From Thermoprotei archaeon (GTDB taxonomy: Archaea > Thermoproteota > Thermoprotei > Gearchaeales > Gearchaeaceae): a DNA stretch of 55,505 bases. Of this stretch, positions 7,988 through 16,967 are shown in pieces; position 1 is the first letter of the stretch, and each line of letters begins with the position of its first letter. Location: contig JAFMCU010000009.1 of NCBI GenBank assembly GCA_017857595.1, positions 1 to 55,505 on the forward strand, read 5' to 3'. Made by a program: the position numbers and the translations under genes. The notes beneath the pieces are model-generated. The model saw only the letters and a list, made by a program, of their open reading frames with translations, made no database searches and was not told the DNA's origin.

Positions 7988-10684
7988 ATGAGTAGTGAAA
8001 TAGAATTCATTCCATTTGAAGTTGCAGATGTTGTTTTAAAAGATGGTTCGACTGTTAGAGTCAGACCTGCAAAAAAAGATGATGCTTTATATCTTATAAA
8101 CTTTTTTAATAATTTGTCAATTGAAACTAAATACAAAAGATTTATGGGTTTTGCTCTGCCTAATATTGAAATTCTTATTCCTGAGAAAGATGGATTAGCA
8201 TTAATTGCTATACATGAAGATAGAATAATCGCACATGCAATGTATAGAAAGATAAACAATAAAGCTGAGGTAGGAATAGTAGTTGACGATCGTTTTCAAG
8301 GAAAAGGTTTAGGTACCATATTGTTAGGAATGATAACGGAAGCTGCTTATAAATCTGGAGTAGAACAAATGGAAGCTATAGTTCTACCAGACAATTTACA
8401 AATGATAAATGTACTTAAGAATCTTGGATTTCCTTATAAGCTTGAAATAGAACCCGGCTACATAAAAGTCATATATCCTACTTCATTAACGCCAGAAGCG
8501 ATTGAAGTTTTTGATAAAAGGGACTCGATTGCAGCAAGAGAGGCAGTAAGATATTTCTTAGAACCAAAATCCGTAGCTGTAATAGGAGCATCGAGAGAAA
8601 AAGGTTCTATTGGATATGAGCTATTTAAGAATATTATTGAAGGAGGTTATACAGGAGTATGCTATCCAATTAATAATAAAGCTAATCATGTAATGGCAAT
8701 AAAATCTTATAAATCAATAAAAGAGGTCAACGATAGCATTGATATAGCATTTATCACTGTTCCTGCAAAAGAGGTAATAAATGTAGCAAAGGATTGTGCT
8801 GAAAAAGGTGTTAGAGGCTTAGTTGTCATTTCATCAGGATTTGCGGAAGTAGGTGAGGAAGGTAGAAAGCTTCAAGAGGAACTTCTCAAAGTTTGCAGAG
8901 AAAGTGGTATGAGACTCATAGGACCGAATTGTATGGGAATTATAAATACTGATCCTACTATAAGTTTAAACGGACAATTTTCTAGCTTTAAACCTAAGGA
9001 AGGCAGTATAGGTTTCTTTTCTCAATCGGGCGCTTTAGGGATTAGTATTATAGAATATGCTAATATGCTCGATATAGGTTTATCTTCCTTTATTTCAGTA
9101 GGGAATAAAGCAGATATATCTGGTAATGATGTATTACAATACTGGGAATATGATGATAGGACAAAAATAATATTACTTTACCTTGAATCATTTGGCAATC
9201 CAAGAAAATTTTCAAGAATAGCTAAAAGAATTTCAAAATTTAAACCAATCATTGTTGTAAAAGGTGGCAGATCATTAGCAGGGCTTAGAGCAGCTCAATC
9301 TCATACAGGTGCAATGATAATGGGCTCAAATTTAAGTTTGGATGCTTTGTTTAAGCAATGTGGAGTAATAAGAACAGATACATTAAGCGAAATGTTCGAT
9401 GTAGCTTCTCTTTTAGTCACTCAACCATTACCAAAAGGAAGAAAAGTGGGTATAATTACTAATGCAGGCGGTGCAGGAATTTTAGCTGCAGATGCATGTG
9501 AAGCAAATGGATTGGAAGTTATTGAATTTCCAATTCAGCTAAAACAAAATCTTAAATCCATGTTGTTACCGATTGCAAGCATAAATAATCCTGTGGATCT
9601 TTCTTCTCAAGCAAATGCAAATCATTATTATAATGCCATTGTGGAAATTCTCAAGAGTAAAGTTGTTGACGCATTAATTGTTATTTATGTACCTCCTATT
9701 AAAACAGGTGTTGAAGAAGTAGCCAATAGCATATTAAAAGCAACCTATGAATTTAGAAATTATGATATACCAATCATTTCCGTTTTTTTAGCTCATAGAG
9801 GAATAACTCAAATGCTCTCTTATAACGGATTTAAAATACCATCCTATCCGTTTCCTGAAGATGCTGTAAAATCCTTAGCTAAAGTTGTAGAATATACTGA
9901 ATGGAAAAAGAAACCATTAGGCAAATATGTAAGACCTAATGATGTTGACAGATTATCCGCAATTTCATTGATTTCTAAAAAATTGAAAGAAGGTGTAGAG
10001 TGGCTAGATCTTGAGGATAGTATAAAATTACTTAGCTACTATAAAATACCCTTTGCTAGTACAATGATATGTAAAAATGTTGAAGATATAAATAGAATTT
10101 CTAAAAATTTGAACGGAAAATTTGCATTAAAAGCAGGTGGCAAGCAAATAATTCATAAAACAGAACTGGGGGCTATAAAAACTGAAGTAAATGCAGAAAA
10201 TTTATATGAAGAAGCTTTAAAGATGAGAGAATTGTTAACAAAAAAGAATGTTGAAGTTGAATACTTTGTAATTCAAGAGATGATAGAAGAAGGGGTGGAG
10301 ACAATTGTTGGGGTAACGCATGACCCTCTATTCGGTCCACTTGTTGCATGCGGATTAGGAGGAGCCATAACTGAACTAATAAATGACATATCTGTAAGAT
10401 TAACACCTTTAACTGATTTGGACGTAGATGGAATGATTAAAAGTCTTCGTACATATCCACTGTTGATGGGATATAGAGGAGGAAAAGTTTATGACGTAGA
10501 AGCATTGAAAAATATAATCATTCGCGTAGGAACTCTTATCGAGGATATTCCTGAAATATTGGAAATGGATTTAAACCCTGTATTTCTAATGCAAAAAGAG
10601 AATGGTGCAAAAGCTGTAGATGTAAGGATAAGAATAGGAAAAGTTAAACCTTATGTTACAATAGGCGCTAAAAGTATAAGGTGA
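7988..10684 (+). CDS. GNAT acetyltransferase fused to ADP-forming acyl-CoA synthetase (Pat-like)
   Basis: 898 residues. Residues about 20-165 are a GNAT domain with the acetyl-CoA loop RFQGKGLGT (102-110). Residues about 188-650 resemble the alpha part of ADP-forming acetyl-CoA synthetases: a CoA-binding Rossmann start (SVAVIGASREKGSIG, 195-209), a ligase-CoA domain, and SHTGAM with His439 at the position of the phosphorylated histidine. Residues about 660-898 are an ATP-grasp beta part (FALKAGGKQIIHKTELG). The architecture matches protein lysine acetyltransferases of the Pat type, except that GNAT is N-terminal and the histidine is retained. It may acetylate proteins such as acyl-CoA synthetases, make acyl-CoA, or both. 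Its stop abuts the stop of the convergent HAD gene. Confidence 0.9.
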   Translation: MSSEIEFIPFEVADVVLKDGSTVRVRPAKKDDALYLINFFNNLSIETKYKRFMGFALPNIEILIPEKDGLALIAIHEDRIIAHAMYRKINNKAEVGIVVDDRFQGKGLGTILLGMITEAAYKSGVEQMEAIVLPDNLQMINVLKNLGFPYKLEIEPGYIKVIYPTSLTPEAIEVFDKRDSIAAREAVRYFLEPKSVAVIGASREKGSIGYELFKNIIEGGYTGVCYPINNKANHVMAIKSYKSIKEVNDSIDIAFITVPAKEVINVAKDCAEKGVRGLVVISSGFAEVGEEGRKLQEELLKVCRESGMRLIGPNCMGIINTDPTISLNGQFSSFKPKEGSIGFFSQSGALGISIIEYANMLDIGLSSFISVGNKADISGNDVLQYWEYDDRTKIILLYLESFGNPRKFSRIAKRISKFKPIIVVKGGRSLAGLRAAQSHTGAMIMGSNLSLDALFKQCGVIRTDTLSEMFDVASLLVTQPLPKGRKVGIITNAGGAGILAADACEANGLEVIEFPIQLKQNLKSMLLPIASINNPVDLSSQANANHYYNAIVEILKSKVVDALIVIYVPPIKTGVEEVANSILKATYEFRNYDIPIISVFLAHRGITQMLSYNGFKIPSYPFPEDAVKSLAKVVEYTEWKKKPLGKYVRPNDVDRLSAISLISKKLKEGVEWLDLEDSIKLLSYYKIPFASTMICKNVEDINRISKNLNGKFALKAGGKQIIHKTELGAIKTEVNAENLYEEALKMRELLTKKNVEVEYFVIQEMIEEGVETIVGVTHDPLFGPLVACGLGGAITELINDISVRLTPLTDLDVDGMIKSLRTYPLLMGYRGGKVYDVEALKNIIIRVGTLIEDIPEILEMDLNPVFLMQKENGAKAVDVRIRIGKVKPYVTIGAKSIR

Positions 10685-11083
10685 TCAATCATCAAATACT
10701 TCTGCATAAATCTGCTTTATAACAAAATCTGAAAATTTACCTTTGAATCTTGTAGCTCTTACATGTGCATCATCTATGTAATGATATTCAACGTAGGGGG
10801 CTATTTTTCTAGGCTTGTTAAAAATGATTTGATGATATTTTACTCCATGTCTTTTTAACCATTCAATTGTTACTTCTTTATGTTCATCTGTTCTTGCTGT
10901 GAAAAAGCATATATAATGTCCTTCATCGTAAAGTTCGTTTATTTTTTTAATTGAATCATAATACGGTTTAGCGTTTCTCATCCTTTCAATACCCTCTTCA
11001 TTTCTTATATCTTCACAAACTGTTCCATCTATATCTATTATGAAAATTTTTAACTTCTTTTTATTATTTTGATTCGTTTCCAT
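10685..11083 (-). CDS. Small HAD-superfamily phosphatase
   Basis: 132 residues. Motif I is IDIDGTVCED with the nucleophile and acid pair Asp17/Asp19. FFTARTDEHKEVTIEWLKRHGV supplies motif II and the alpha/beta core, and YIDDAHVRA near residue 100 supplies the motif IV acids. The protein is capless or minimal-cap, like the polynucleotide-kinase-3'-phosphatase-like and LNS2-like HAD groups, so it may act on a macromolecular or sugar phosphate. It stands alone on the minus strand, and its stop codon directly abuts that of the convergent acyl-CoA synthetase fusion. Confidence 0.82.
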   Translation of the reverse strand: METNQNNKKKLKIFIIDIDGTVCEDIRNEEGIERMRNAKPYYDSIKKINELYDEGHYICFFTARTDEHKEVTIEWLKRHGVKYHQIIFNKPRKIAPYVEYHYIDDAHVRATRFKGKFSDFVIKQIYAEVFDD

Positions 11084-11132
11084 TAAATTATAATCTATTT
11101 TTTATTATGCTATAAAAAATTTACCTAAATTA

Positions 11133-11160
11133 AAAGTCTCGCACTTTAGGGAGGTGAGGA
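11133..11160. other. Short hairpin and perfect Shine-Dalgarno-like element between two leftward genes
   Basis: AAAGT (11133-11137) and ACTTT (11143-11147) form a small stem that, read leftward after the Nudix-like gene, is followed by Ts and may act as a terminator. On the plus strand, GGGAGGTGAGGA (11149-11160) is an almost perfect anti-16S match. A TATAAAAA box lies at 11111-11118. No convincing plus-strand start codon follows, so a role in translation is unproven. Confidence 0.35.
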
Positions 11161-11162
11161 AG

Positions 11163-11702
11163 TCAGTTTATCTTGTATCCTATAGATTCCAAAATATCTT
11201 CATGACCTCTAGCAAAATCTTTTTTTGATACACTATTTATATTTACAAAAGTTAATTCATTCCATAGCTCATTTTTATTGATTTCATTTAAGTTACCAGT
11301 AAAAATAAATTCGATGTCCCAATGAGTATATTGAGGTACACGAGAGGATGCATATTGAAAACTAATAACAATTGGACCTTTTAATTGAATGTTTTCTAAT
11401 TTCAATTGTTCTCTCAATATTCTGTTCGCAGCATCCTTTGGATCCTCTCCAAATATAAGATGGGAAGACGGTATCATCCATCCTTTACTAAAAGTTTGTG
11501 CTCTTTCTTGATCTAATGCACCTACATATGCCCATTTTTCTATAGGATTAATCTTTCCCAGCAATACTTCATTCTTATTTGTACTCTTTGTTAGAACAAC
11601 GAAAGCAGATAGACAAAATCCTCCTTCCGGAATCTCTTTTATTGCTAAATTCGACTTGTCCCAATATTTATTAAATCTACAGAATAACCTTTTTTCTGCC
11701 AT
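11163..11702 (-). CDS. Nudix-fold-like protein with degenerate Nudix box
   Basis: 179 residues. The sequence FGEDPKDAANRILREQL aligns with the Nudix box core (GE..EEAA.REL.EE). However, the catalytic Glu of REL is Ile and the second Glu of the EE pair is Gln, and the opening Gly of the box is Ser. The surrounding strands and the late region FVNINSVSKKDFARGHEDIL fit the fold. It may be a non-hydrolysing binder or a divergent hydrolase. It is divergent from the S9 peptidase gene, with 46 bp between the starts. Confidence 0.65.
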   Translation of the reverse strand: MAEKRLFCRFNKYWDKSNLAIKEIPEGGFCLSAFVVLTKSTNKNEVLLGKINPIEKWAYVGALDQERAQTFSKGWMIPSSHLIFGEDPKDAANRILREQLKLENIQLKGPIVISFQYASSRVPQYTHWDIEFIFTGNLNEINKNELWNELTFVNINSVSKKDFARGHEDILESIGYKIN

Positions 11703-11748
11703 AATTTAAAAAGTTTTATAATCTAAAAATAGATTCCTTTTATTTAAA
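11703..11748. promoter_or_regulatory. Divergent promoter, Nudix-like gene / S9 peptidase
   Basis: A 46-bp spacer. TTTATAAT at about 11714-11721 lies some 28-35 bp before the ATG at 11749. Directly behind it is the inverted repeat AATCTA (11720-11725) / TAGATT (11730-11735) with an AAAA spacer, in a position where a bound regulator would block the start site. Confidence 0.4.
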
Positions 11749-13626
11749 ATGTGGGATGAAAAAACCTTTGTATTATTTTCATCATTAAGCGATTTGCAAA
11801 TATCTAAGAATGGAGAATTTATAGTGTATAACATAACGAAAGCTAATTACGAATCAAACGATTACAAAAAAACTATAATCATAAAAGACTTAAGAGAAGG
11901 TTCAGAAAGTTATATAGAAAATTCTTATAATCCAACGCTGAGCAAAGATGGAAAATTTCTTGCATACGTTAAAGAAAATAAGAGAAAAAAATTAACCGAA
12001 GTGTGGATCTGTGAACTTAAAAATTTGAGTAGAAGAAAATTATTAGAAATCAAGAATTTCATAGATCTTGTATGGTTAAAAGATGACAAAGAAATATTGG
12101 TAATTACTTATGAAAGATTGGGAGATGAAGATCTTTATTTCGAAAGCAAAATACCTTTTTGGTTTGATGGACGTGGAATTTTGGACAGCGAGAAAACGAA
12201 TTTCTCAATTTATGAATTAAATTCAGGTAACAAACTTGAATCTTTTACTCAAGATTTTTTTGTTCTACCTTACGTTACTGTAGCTATAGCACATCAAGAT
12301 GGATTTATAATTAATATTCCAAAAAGAGAAAATCCGTATATAAAATATGATATTTTAGAATATACCAATGGTTCTCTTGATTATCTTTATAGAGATGTTT
12401 CTTTCACAGCAATAGATTCTAATGATAGGGAAATTTTGTTCTTAGGAAAGCCTAAGAAAAGTAGCATAACAGAACACGATTATTTGTATAAATACAGTAA
12501 TGGAGATTTGGAACCTATAACTGAAAATTTCAAATGGAATAACTATGATGGCAAAATAATTTCTTCTGGCGAGATTTACTTTACATCAGCGGTTAAAGGT
12601 AAAATTGTTTTAGATAAATTTAAAGAATCTAAAGAAACTTTAGTTGATGAAAATTGCTATATTTTGGATTTTGATGTAAGTGAAGATGGAAAAGTTGTTT
12701 TTGTGAAACAAACATCTACAGTTCCTGATGAGATATTCTTTTTTGATGGTAGAATAAAGCAAATTACCAATTACAATACAAGAATAATAAAGAAAATTGG
12801 CTCTATTGAACCAATTTATTTTAATTATAAATCCTTCGATGGTAAATTGATCGATGCATGGTATTTGAAGCCTAAAGAGCTTAAAGGAACATGTCCGATA
12901 ATTGTAATGGTCCATGGTGGACCAAAGGGAATGTATGGTTATCAATTCATATACCAAGCACAGCTTCTTGCAAATAATGGATATTATGTACTACTAACAA
13001 ATCCAAGAGGAAGTGATGGATATGAAGAAGAATTTGCTAAAGATGTGGTTCAAAAAACAGGATTGGAAGATTTTCAGGATATTTTATATGGACTGACTAA
13101 TCTTTTTGAAAAAGAAAAAGAAGTTGACAAAAATAAAGTTGGCATCACTGGAATAAGTTACGGAGGTTTCATGACAAATTGGGCTATAGGTAAATCGAAC
13201 ATTTTTAAAGCTGCAATAAGTGAAAATGGGATAAGTTATTGGTTATCAGATTATGGATTTTCTGATATAGGATACTGGTTCAATAAGGAGCTTATAGGAG
13301 AAAATCCTTTAGAAAATGAAAATTACAAAAAATTAAGCCCATTGTCTTATGTAAATAACGTAAATACACCCGTTTTATTCATACATAGTACAGAAGATTA
13401 CAGATGTACCTTCGATCAATCATTAATATTTTACACTTTATTGAAAGATTTAGGTAAAGAAGCATATATTGCATTATTCAAATCAGGTGCTCATGCCCAC
13501 AGCCTCAATGCAAAGCCTAGACATAGAGCTAAGCGATATAAGTTAATCCTTGAATTCTTTAGACAAAAATTAATTGAAAATAAAATTGGATTCGATATAA
13601 ATTTCTTAAAAGAATTTAAAGACTAA
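11749..13626 (+). CDS. S9-family serine peptidase (acylaminoacyl-peptidase type)
   Basis: 625 residues. An N-terminal beta-propeller-like region (about 1-350) carries WD-like repeats such as TLSKDGKFLAYV and SEDGKVVFVK. The alpha/beta-hydrolase domain contains HGGPKG (oxyanion region), the nucleophile motif GISYGG with Ser470, the acid in HSTEDYRC (Asp550) and the GAHAH histidine (His582 or 584). Size and motifs match acylaminoacyl peptidases and prolyl oligopeptidase-like enzymes that trim short or N-acylated peptides in the cytoplasm. No signal peptide is seen. It probably feeds amino-acid catabolism together with the M24 and M14-like enzymes elsewhere in the window. Confidence 0.9.
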   Translation: MWDEKTFVLFSSLSDLQISKNGEFIVYNITKANYESNDYKKTIIIKDLREGSESYIENSYNPTLSKDGKFLAYVKENKRKKLTEVWICELKNLSRRKLLEIKNFIDLVWLKDDKEILVITYERLGDEDLYFESKIPFWFDGRGILDSEKTNFSIYELNSGNKLESFTQDFFVLPYVTVAIAHQDGFIINIPKRENPYIKYDILEYTNGSLDYLYRDVSFTAIDSNDREILFLGKPKKSSITEHDYLYKYSNGDLEPITENFKWNNYDGKIISSGEIYFTSAVKGKIVLDKFKESKETLVDENCYILDFDVSEDGKVVFVKQTSTVPDEIFFFDGRIKQITNYNTRIIKKIGSIEPIYFNYKSFDGKLIDAWYLKPKELKGTCPIIVMVHGGPKGMYGYQFIYQAQLLANNGYYVLLTNPRGSDGYEEEFAKDVVQKTGLEDFQDILYGLTNLFEKEKEVDKNKVGITGISYGGFMTNWAIGKSNIFKAAISENGISYWLSDYGFSDIGYWFNKELIGENPLENENYKKLSPLSYVNNVNTPVLFIHSTEDYRCTFDQSLIFYTLLKDLGKEAYIALFKSGAHAHSLNAKPRHRAKRYKLILEFFRQKLIENKIGFDINFLKEFKD

Positions 13627-13719
13627 AAAAATATTATATATTATATAAATTTATAAAAATAATAAATAATTAATTAACAGAAGTCATATAAAGCAATTTG
13701 CATATAATTAATATGAATA

Positions 13720-15180
13720 TTGAGCGAAATTGAAAAATTTCAGGAGTTTTATCATGTTTATCCACCTTATGGTAGTGTAGGAATTAAGTATGAATCGGGC
13801 TTATTTACATATATAGTTATCGAGCCTATTTTAGACAAAAAAGAAGAGGAAATCTTAGAAAGAATTAAAAGAGGGATTTATGAAGAAGTTGATTTCTCTA
13901 AAATGAGTACAATTGACGAAAAAGAAATTGAGAATCAGGCAAATTTTCTCATGAAAAAATACAAAATAAAAATAGAAGAGCCTAGGTTTAAAAAAATACT
14001 GTATTTTTTAATAAGAGATTTGCTTAAATACGGCAAAATTACGATACCCATGCTCGATCCTAATGTTGAAGATATTAGCTGTGATGGGTTGAATATACCA
14101 GTCTATATTTATCATAAAAGGTATGATTTCATACCTTCAAACATTATTTTTACAGATATCAGTGAATTGAGATCGATGGTTTACAGATTAGCTTTTAAAG
14201 GAAATGCCCAATTAACTTCTTCTACTCCTATAGTCGACGCGACTCTACCTGAAGGATACAGAGCAAATTTAACATTAGAAGATGTTTCAAGAAAGGGCCC
14301 TGCTTTCACTATAAGAAAGTTTTTTGCAAAGCCAATAACTATAGTGGATTTGTTAAAAAGCAAAGTACTAACTCCTAGAATGGCCGCATACCTTTGGTTA
14401 ATGATAGAATACAAAAAAGCAATCTTAATAATAGGTACAACAGGAGCAGGAAAAACCACTACATTAAATGCAATAGCTACATTTATACCTCCAGATTCAA
14501 AAATAGTTACAATAGAAGAAACAAGAGAAATAAACTTGCCGCATAAAAATTGGATACCTTTCACAACTCGAACAACATATCAAACAGGAATTAAAGAAAT
14601 TACAATGTTCGAACTTTTGAAAGCATCGTTAAGACAAAGGCCTGATTATATAATTGTAGGAGAAATAAGAGGTGAAGAAGCTTATACTTTGGTTCAAGCA
14701 ATTGCAACAGGTCATGGAGGTTTAACAACATTTCATGCAGAGAATGCAGAATTTGCTGTTCATAGACTTGTTAACAAACCTTTAGATGTTCCAGCCTCAA
14801 TAATTAATGCTTTTAGCGTAATAATTAAAGTAGAAAAAGTCAAGCTAATAAATGGCTTATTCAGAAAGATCGTTTCGATAGATGAAGTTATAGAATACGA
14901 TGTGAAAAATGATAAACCCATTTTAAATAATGTGTATAAATTCAATGTTTTTATGGAAGAGGATATAGATATTAAGAAAAGTAAAAAGATAGTTGAAATT
15001 GCTGTTAATTACATAGGAGGAAATATTGAAGAAGAGTTTGAGAGGAGGGCTAGAATACTTCAATGGCTTACAGAAAAGAACATAACCGATTTTAATAAGA
15101 TAGGCGAAATCATAGCAGCATATTATAGAAATCCAAAGCACGTATTAACAATAGTAGATTTAAATCGAGAGTGGATATGA
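13720..15180 (+). CDS. Type IV pilus-like secretion ATPase (TadA/GspE/UpsE family)
   Basis: 486 residues. Walker A GTTGAGKT is at 239-246; DYIIVGEIRGEE is the Walker B region, the basic stretch RTTYQTG precedes it, and ATGHGG forms the His box. This is the hexameric ATPase that drives assembly of archaeal type IV-like pili. An ATG at 13713 is out of frame and meets a stop, and the reading frame opens only just before TTG 13720, so TTG is the likely start. The N-terminal region (VYPPYGSVGIKYE) matches the family, so nothing is missing. The gene overlaps the next one by ATGA, starting a three-gene operon with two membrane platform genes. Confidence 0.92.
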   Translation: MSEIEKFQEFYHVYPPYGSVGIKYESGLFTYIVIEPILDKKEEEILERIKRGIYEEVDFSKMSTIDEKEIENQANFLMKKYKIKIEEPRFKKILYFLIRDLLKYGKITIPMLDPNVEDISCDGLNIPVYIYHKRYDFIPSNIIFTDISELRSMVYRLAFKGNAQLTSSTPIVDATLPEGYRANLTLEDVSRKGPAFTIRKFFAKPITIVDLLKSKVLTPRMAAYLWLMIEYKKAILIIGTTGAGKTTTLNAIATFIPPDSKIVTIEETREINLPHKNWIPFTTRTTYQTGIKEITMFELLKASLRQRPDYIIVGEIRGEEAYTLVQAIATGHGGLTTFHAENAEFAVHRLVNKPLDVPASIINAFSVIIKVEKVKLINGLFRKIVSIDEVIEYDVKNDKPILNNVYKFNVFMEEDIDIKKSKKIVEIAVNYIGGNIEEEFERRARILQWLTEKNITDFNKIGEIIAAYYRNPKHVLTIVDLNREWI

Positions 15181-16058
15181 AGGTTGAGGGATTATTAAAT
15201 TCATACAAAAGCTTTGCGTATAGTATATTTAAAGGAAGAATACCTGAATATAAAGCCCTAAGGGAATCTTTGATTAAAACTGGAATTTCAGAAAGCTATG
15301 AAATTTATTTTTCAACATTAATACTTACTTCGATAATCATTTTACCTCCTCTATTCATCGCAGCCTTATTATTTCACTTAATGGTGCTAAAGTTTAATCT
15401 TGTAGTTTCTTTAGCTCTTAGCGCACTAATTTTAATGATAGGTGAAGGAATAAACTTGTTTATGTGGATTGGTTATCCGATAATGCTAAAGGGAGCTCGA
15501 GCTAACGAAATAGAAAACAGATTATATTTAGTTTTAGGCTACGCTTCAGTGCTTGCTAGTTCGATGGATAACATTGTTGAAATTATTCATGAATTATCAA
15601 AGATTGAAAAATCAAAGGCTATAAAAATCGTTTTAAACAATTTTCTTAAATATTTATATGCAGGTGGAATGAGTGTAATCGATGCTTTCAATGAAGCAGC
15701 AAAAAGATGTCCTTCTGACAAATTTGCGTCTATTTTGATAACCTTAGCTTCTATATATTCAACAACAGGGAATTTTAGAGATTATTTCAATATTGAAGCA
15801 AAAAATGCCTTAAGCGTTAAAATGAATAAGATGAGAAGACTTATTTCTCAAATAGCAGTAATGGCGGAACTTTATGTAGGATTGGTTCTACTTGGACCAA
15901 CATTGTTTGTTATAATAATTGCTCTACTATCAGGTCTAAGTTTCAATCCACTTCCACTTCCTATAAATTTAGTTTTAACATTAATTGCCTTATTTAGCGT
16001 GCCATTGCTTTCAGGTATGTTTTTAGCATTATTAATAAGTACTTTAGGGTCTGAATAA
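15177..16058 (+). CDS. Type IV pilus-like assembly platform protein (TadC/FlaJ type), first copy
   Basis: 293 residues from the ATG at 15177. A GTG at 15171 also opens the frame, but ATG overlapping the ATPase stop as ATGA is preferred. Paired hydrophobic helices near the N terminus (residues about 42-100) and again at the C terminus (about 230-290) flank a cytoplasmic helical domain, the layout of T2SF/TadC proteins. The protein would sit in the membrane and couple the ATPase to pilin insertion. It is followed by a second platform gene with a TAATG junction. Confidence 0.82.
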   Translation: MKVEGLLNSYKSFAYSIFKGRIPEYKALRESLIKTGISESYEIYFSTLILTSIIILPPLFIAALLFHLMVLKFNLVVSLALSALILMIGEGINLFMWIGYPIMLKGARANEIENRLYLVLGYASVLASSMDNIVEIIHELSKIEKSKAIKIVLNNFLKYLYAGGMSVIDAFNEAAKRCPSDKFASILITLASIYSTTGNFRDYFNIEAKNALSVKMNKMRRLISQIAVMAELYVGLVLLGPTLFVIIIALLSGLSFNPLPLPINLVLTLIALFSVPLLSGMFLALLISTLGSE

Positions 16059-16930
16059 TGCCTATAAGAAATGTAAAGATTGAATATTTTTTCTATCCTC
16101 TCCCCATTTTATTGATTATTTTATCATTAATATTTACTGTAAGTTTTCATCTTTATAATCCTAGAATAGAGTTTCTTCCTACAAATATGAAGGCTAATGA
16201 TATAATAATAGGAGCTTTGATGGTAGGATTAGTACCAATTGCTTATTTTCAATGGAATAGCTATAATAGAAAACGAAAGATTCAAAGAATTATTCCTAAA
16301 TTTCTTGACACTCTTGCAGAGAATTTAAGAGGAGGGCTTAATTTTACAAATGCTTTAAAAAAAGCAACTGAAAGTTACGGTACAGAAGTCTCTTCTTCTT
16401 TAAGAGATGCAATAAATAAACATTATTTAGGCTTGGAATTTAGTGAAGCTATAAAATTAGCTTCTAAAAAGATTAATCAAGCAGACGCAGAACCATTCCT
16501 AAATGTAATAAGTAGAGCATATTATGCTGGAGAAAATGCTGTTGATGCGATTAAAAATGCTTCCTCTTTTTATTGGTCATTAGAAGAATATAGAAATACA
16601 AGAGAAAGTGAAACCAGAGTTTATATAGGTGTAATATTCATTTCTTTATTGGTTTATCTCTTCGTTGTTGTTTTAATTCTTACTCAATTGATTTTGCCAA
16701 TAACAACTTTTAAACCTAAGACTGCAGCTGCGTTTTCCTTAAACATTAATTTTTTTGGTAACATTTCTGCTACATTTCTTTCAAGTGTATTTCTTTGGAT
16801 GGGAATTCTAGAATCTTTATTTTCAGGTTTAATAATTGGAAAAATAATATATAATAACTTAGGAGCGGGGCTTATTTATTCAATTATCATGATGGTAATA
16901 ACTTTGATTACTTTTAATATTTTTTCTTAA
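16058..16930 (+). CDS. Type IV pilus-like assembly platform protein (TadC/FlaJ type), second copy
   Basis: 290 residues. Two N-terminal helices (residues about 11-30 and 47-65) are followed by the RIIPKFLDTLAENLRGGLNFTNALKKATE segment, typical of the T2SF domain, and three or four C-terminal helices. Together with the preceding gene it probably forms the split platform found in crenarchaeal pilus systems. It is the last gene of the operon: the next gene, PAC2, starts 37 bp later after a T-rich stretch with its own TATA-like sequence. No pilin with a class III signal peptide was found nearby. Confidence 0.82.
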   Translation: MPIRNVKIEYFFYPLPILLIILSLIFTVSFHLYNPRIEFLPTNMKANDIIIGALMVGLVPIAYFQWNSYNRKRKIQRIIPKFLDTLAENLRGGLNFTNALKKATESYGTEVSSSLRDAINKHYLGLEFSEAIKLASKKINQADAEPFLNVISRAYYAGENAVDAIKNASSFYWSLEEYRNTRESETRVYIGVIFISLLVYLFVVVLILTQLILPITTFKPKTAAAFSLNINFFGNISATFLSSVFLWMGILESLFSGLIIGKIIYNNLGAGLIYSIIMMVITLITFNIFS

Positions 16931-16967
16931 TAACTAAACTTTTATTAAAATTATTTTATTTATAATT

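Noticed and set aside
13713-13733. ATG at 13713 as start of the pilus ATPase
   Set aside because: It is in another phase and runs into a stop after six codons; TTG 13720 opens the correct frame.
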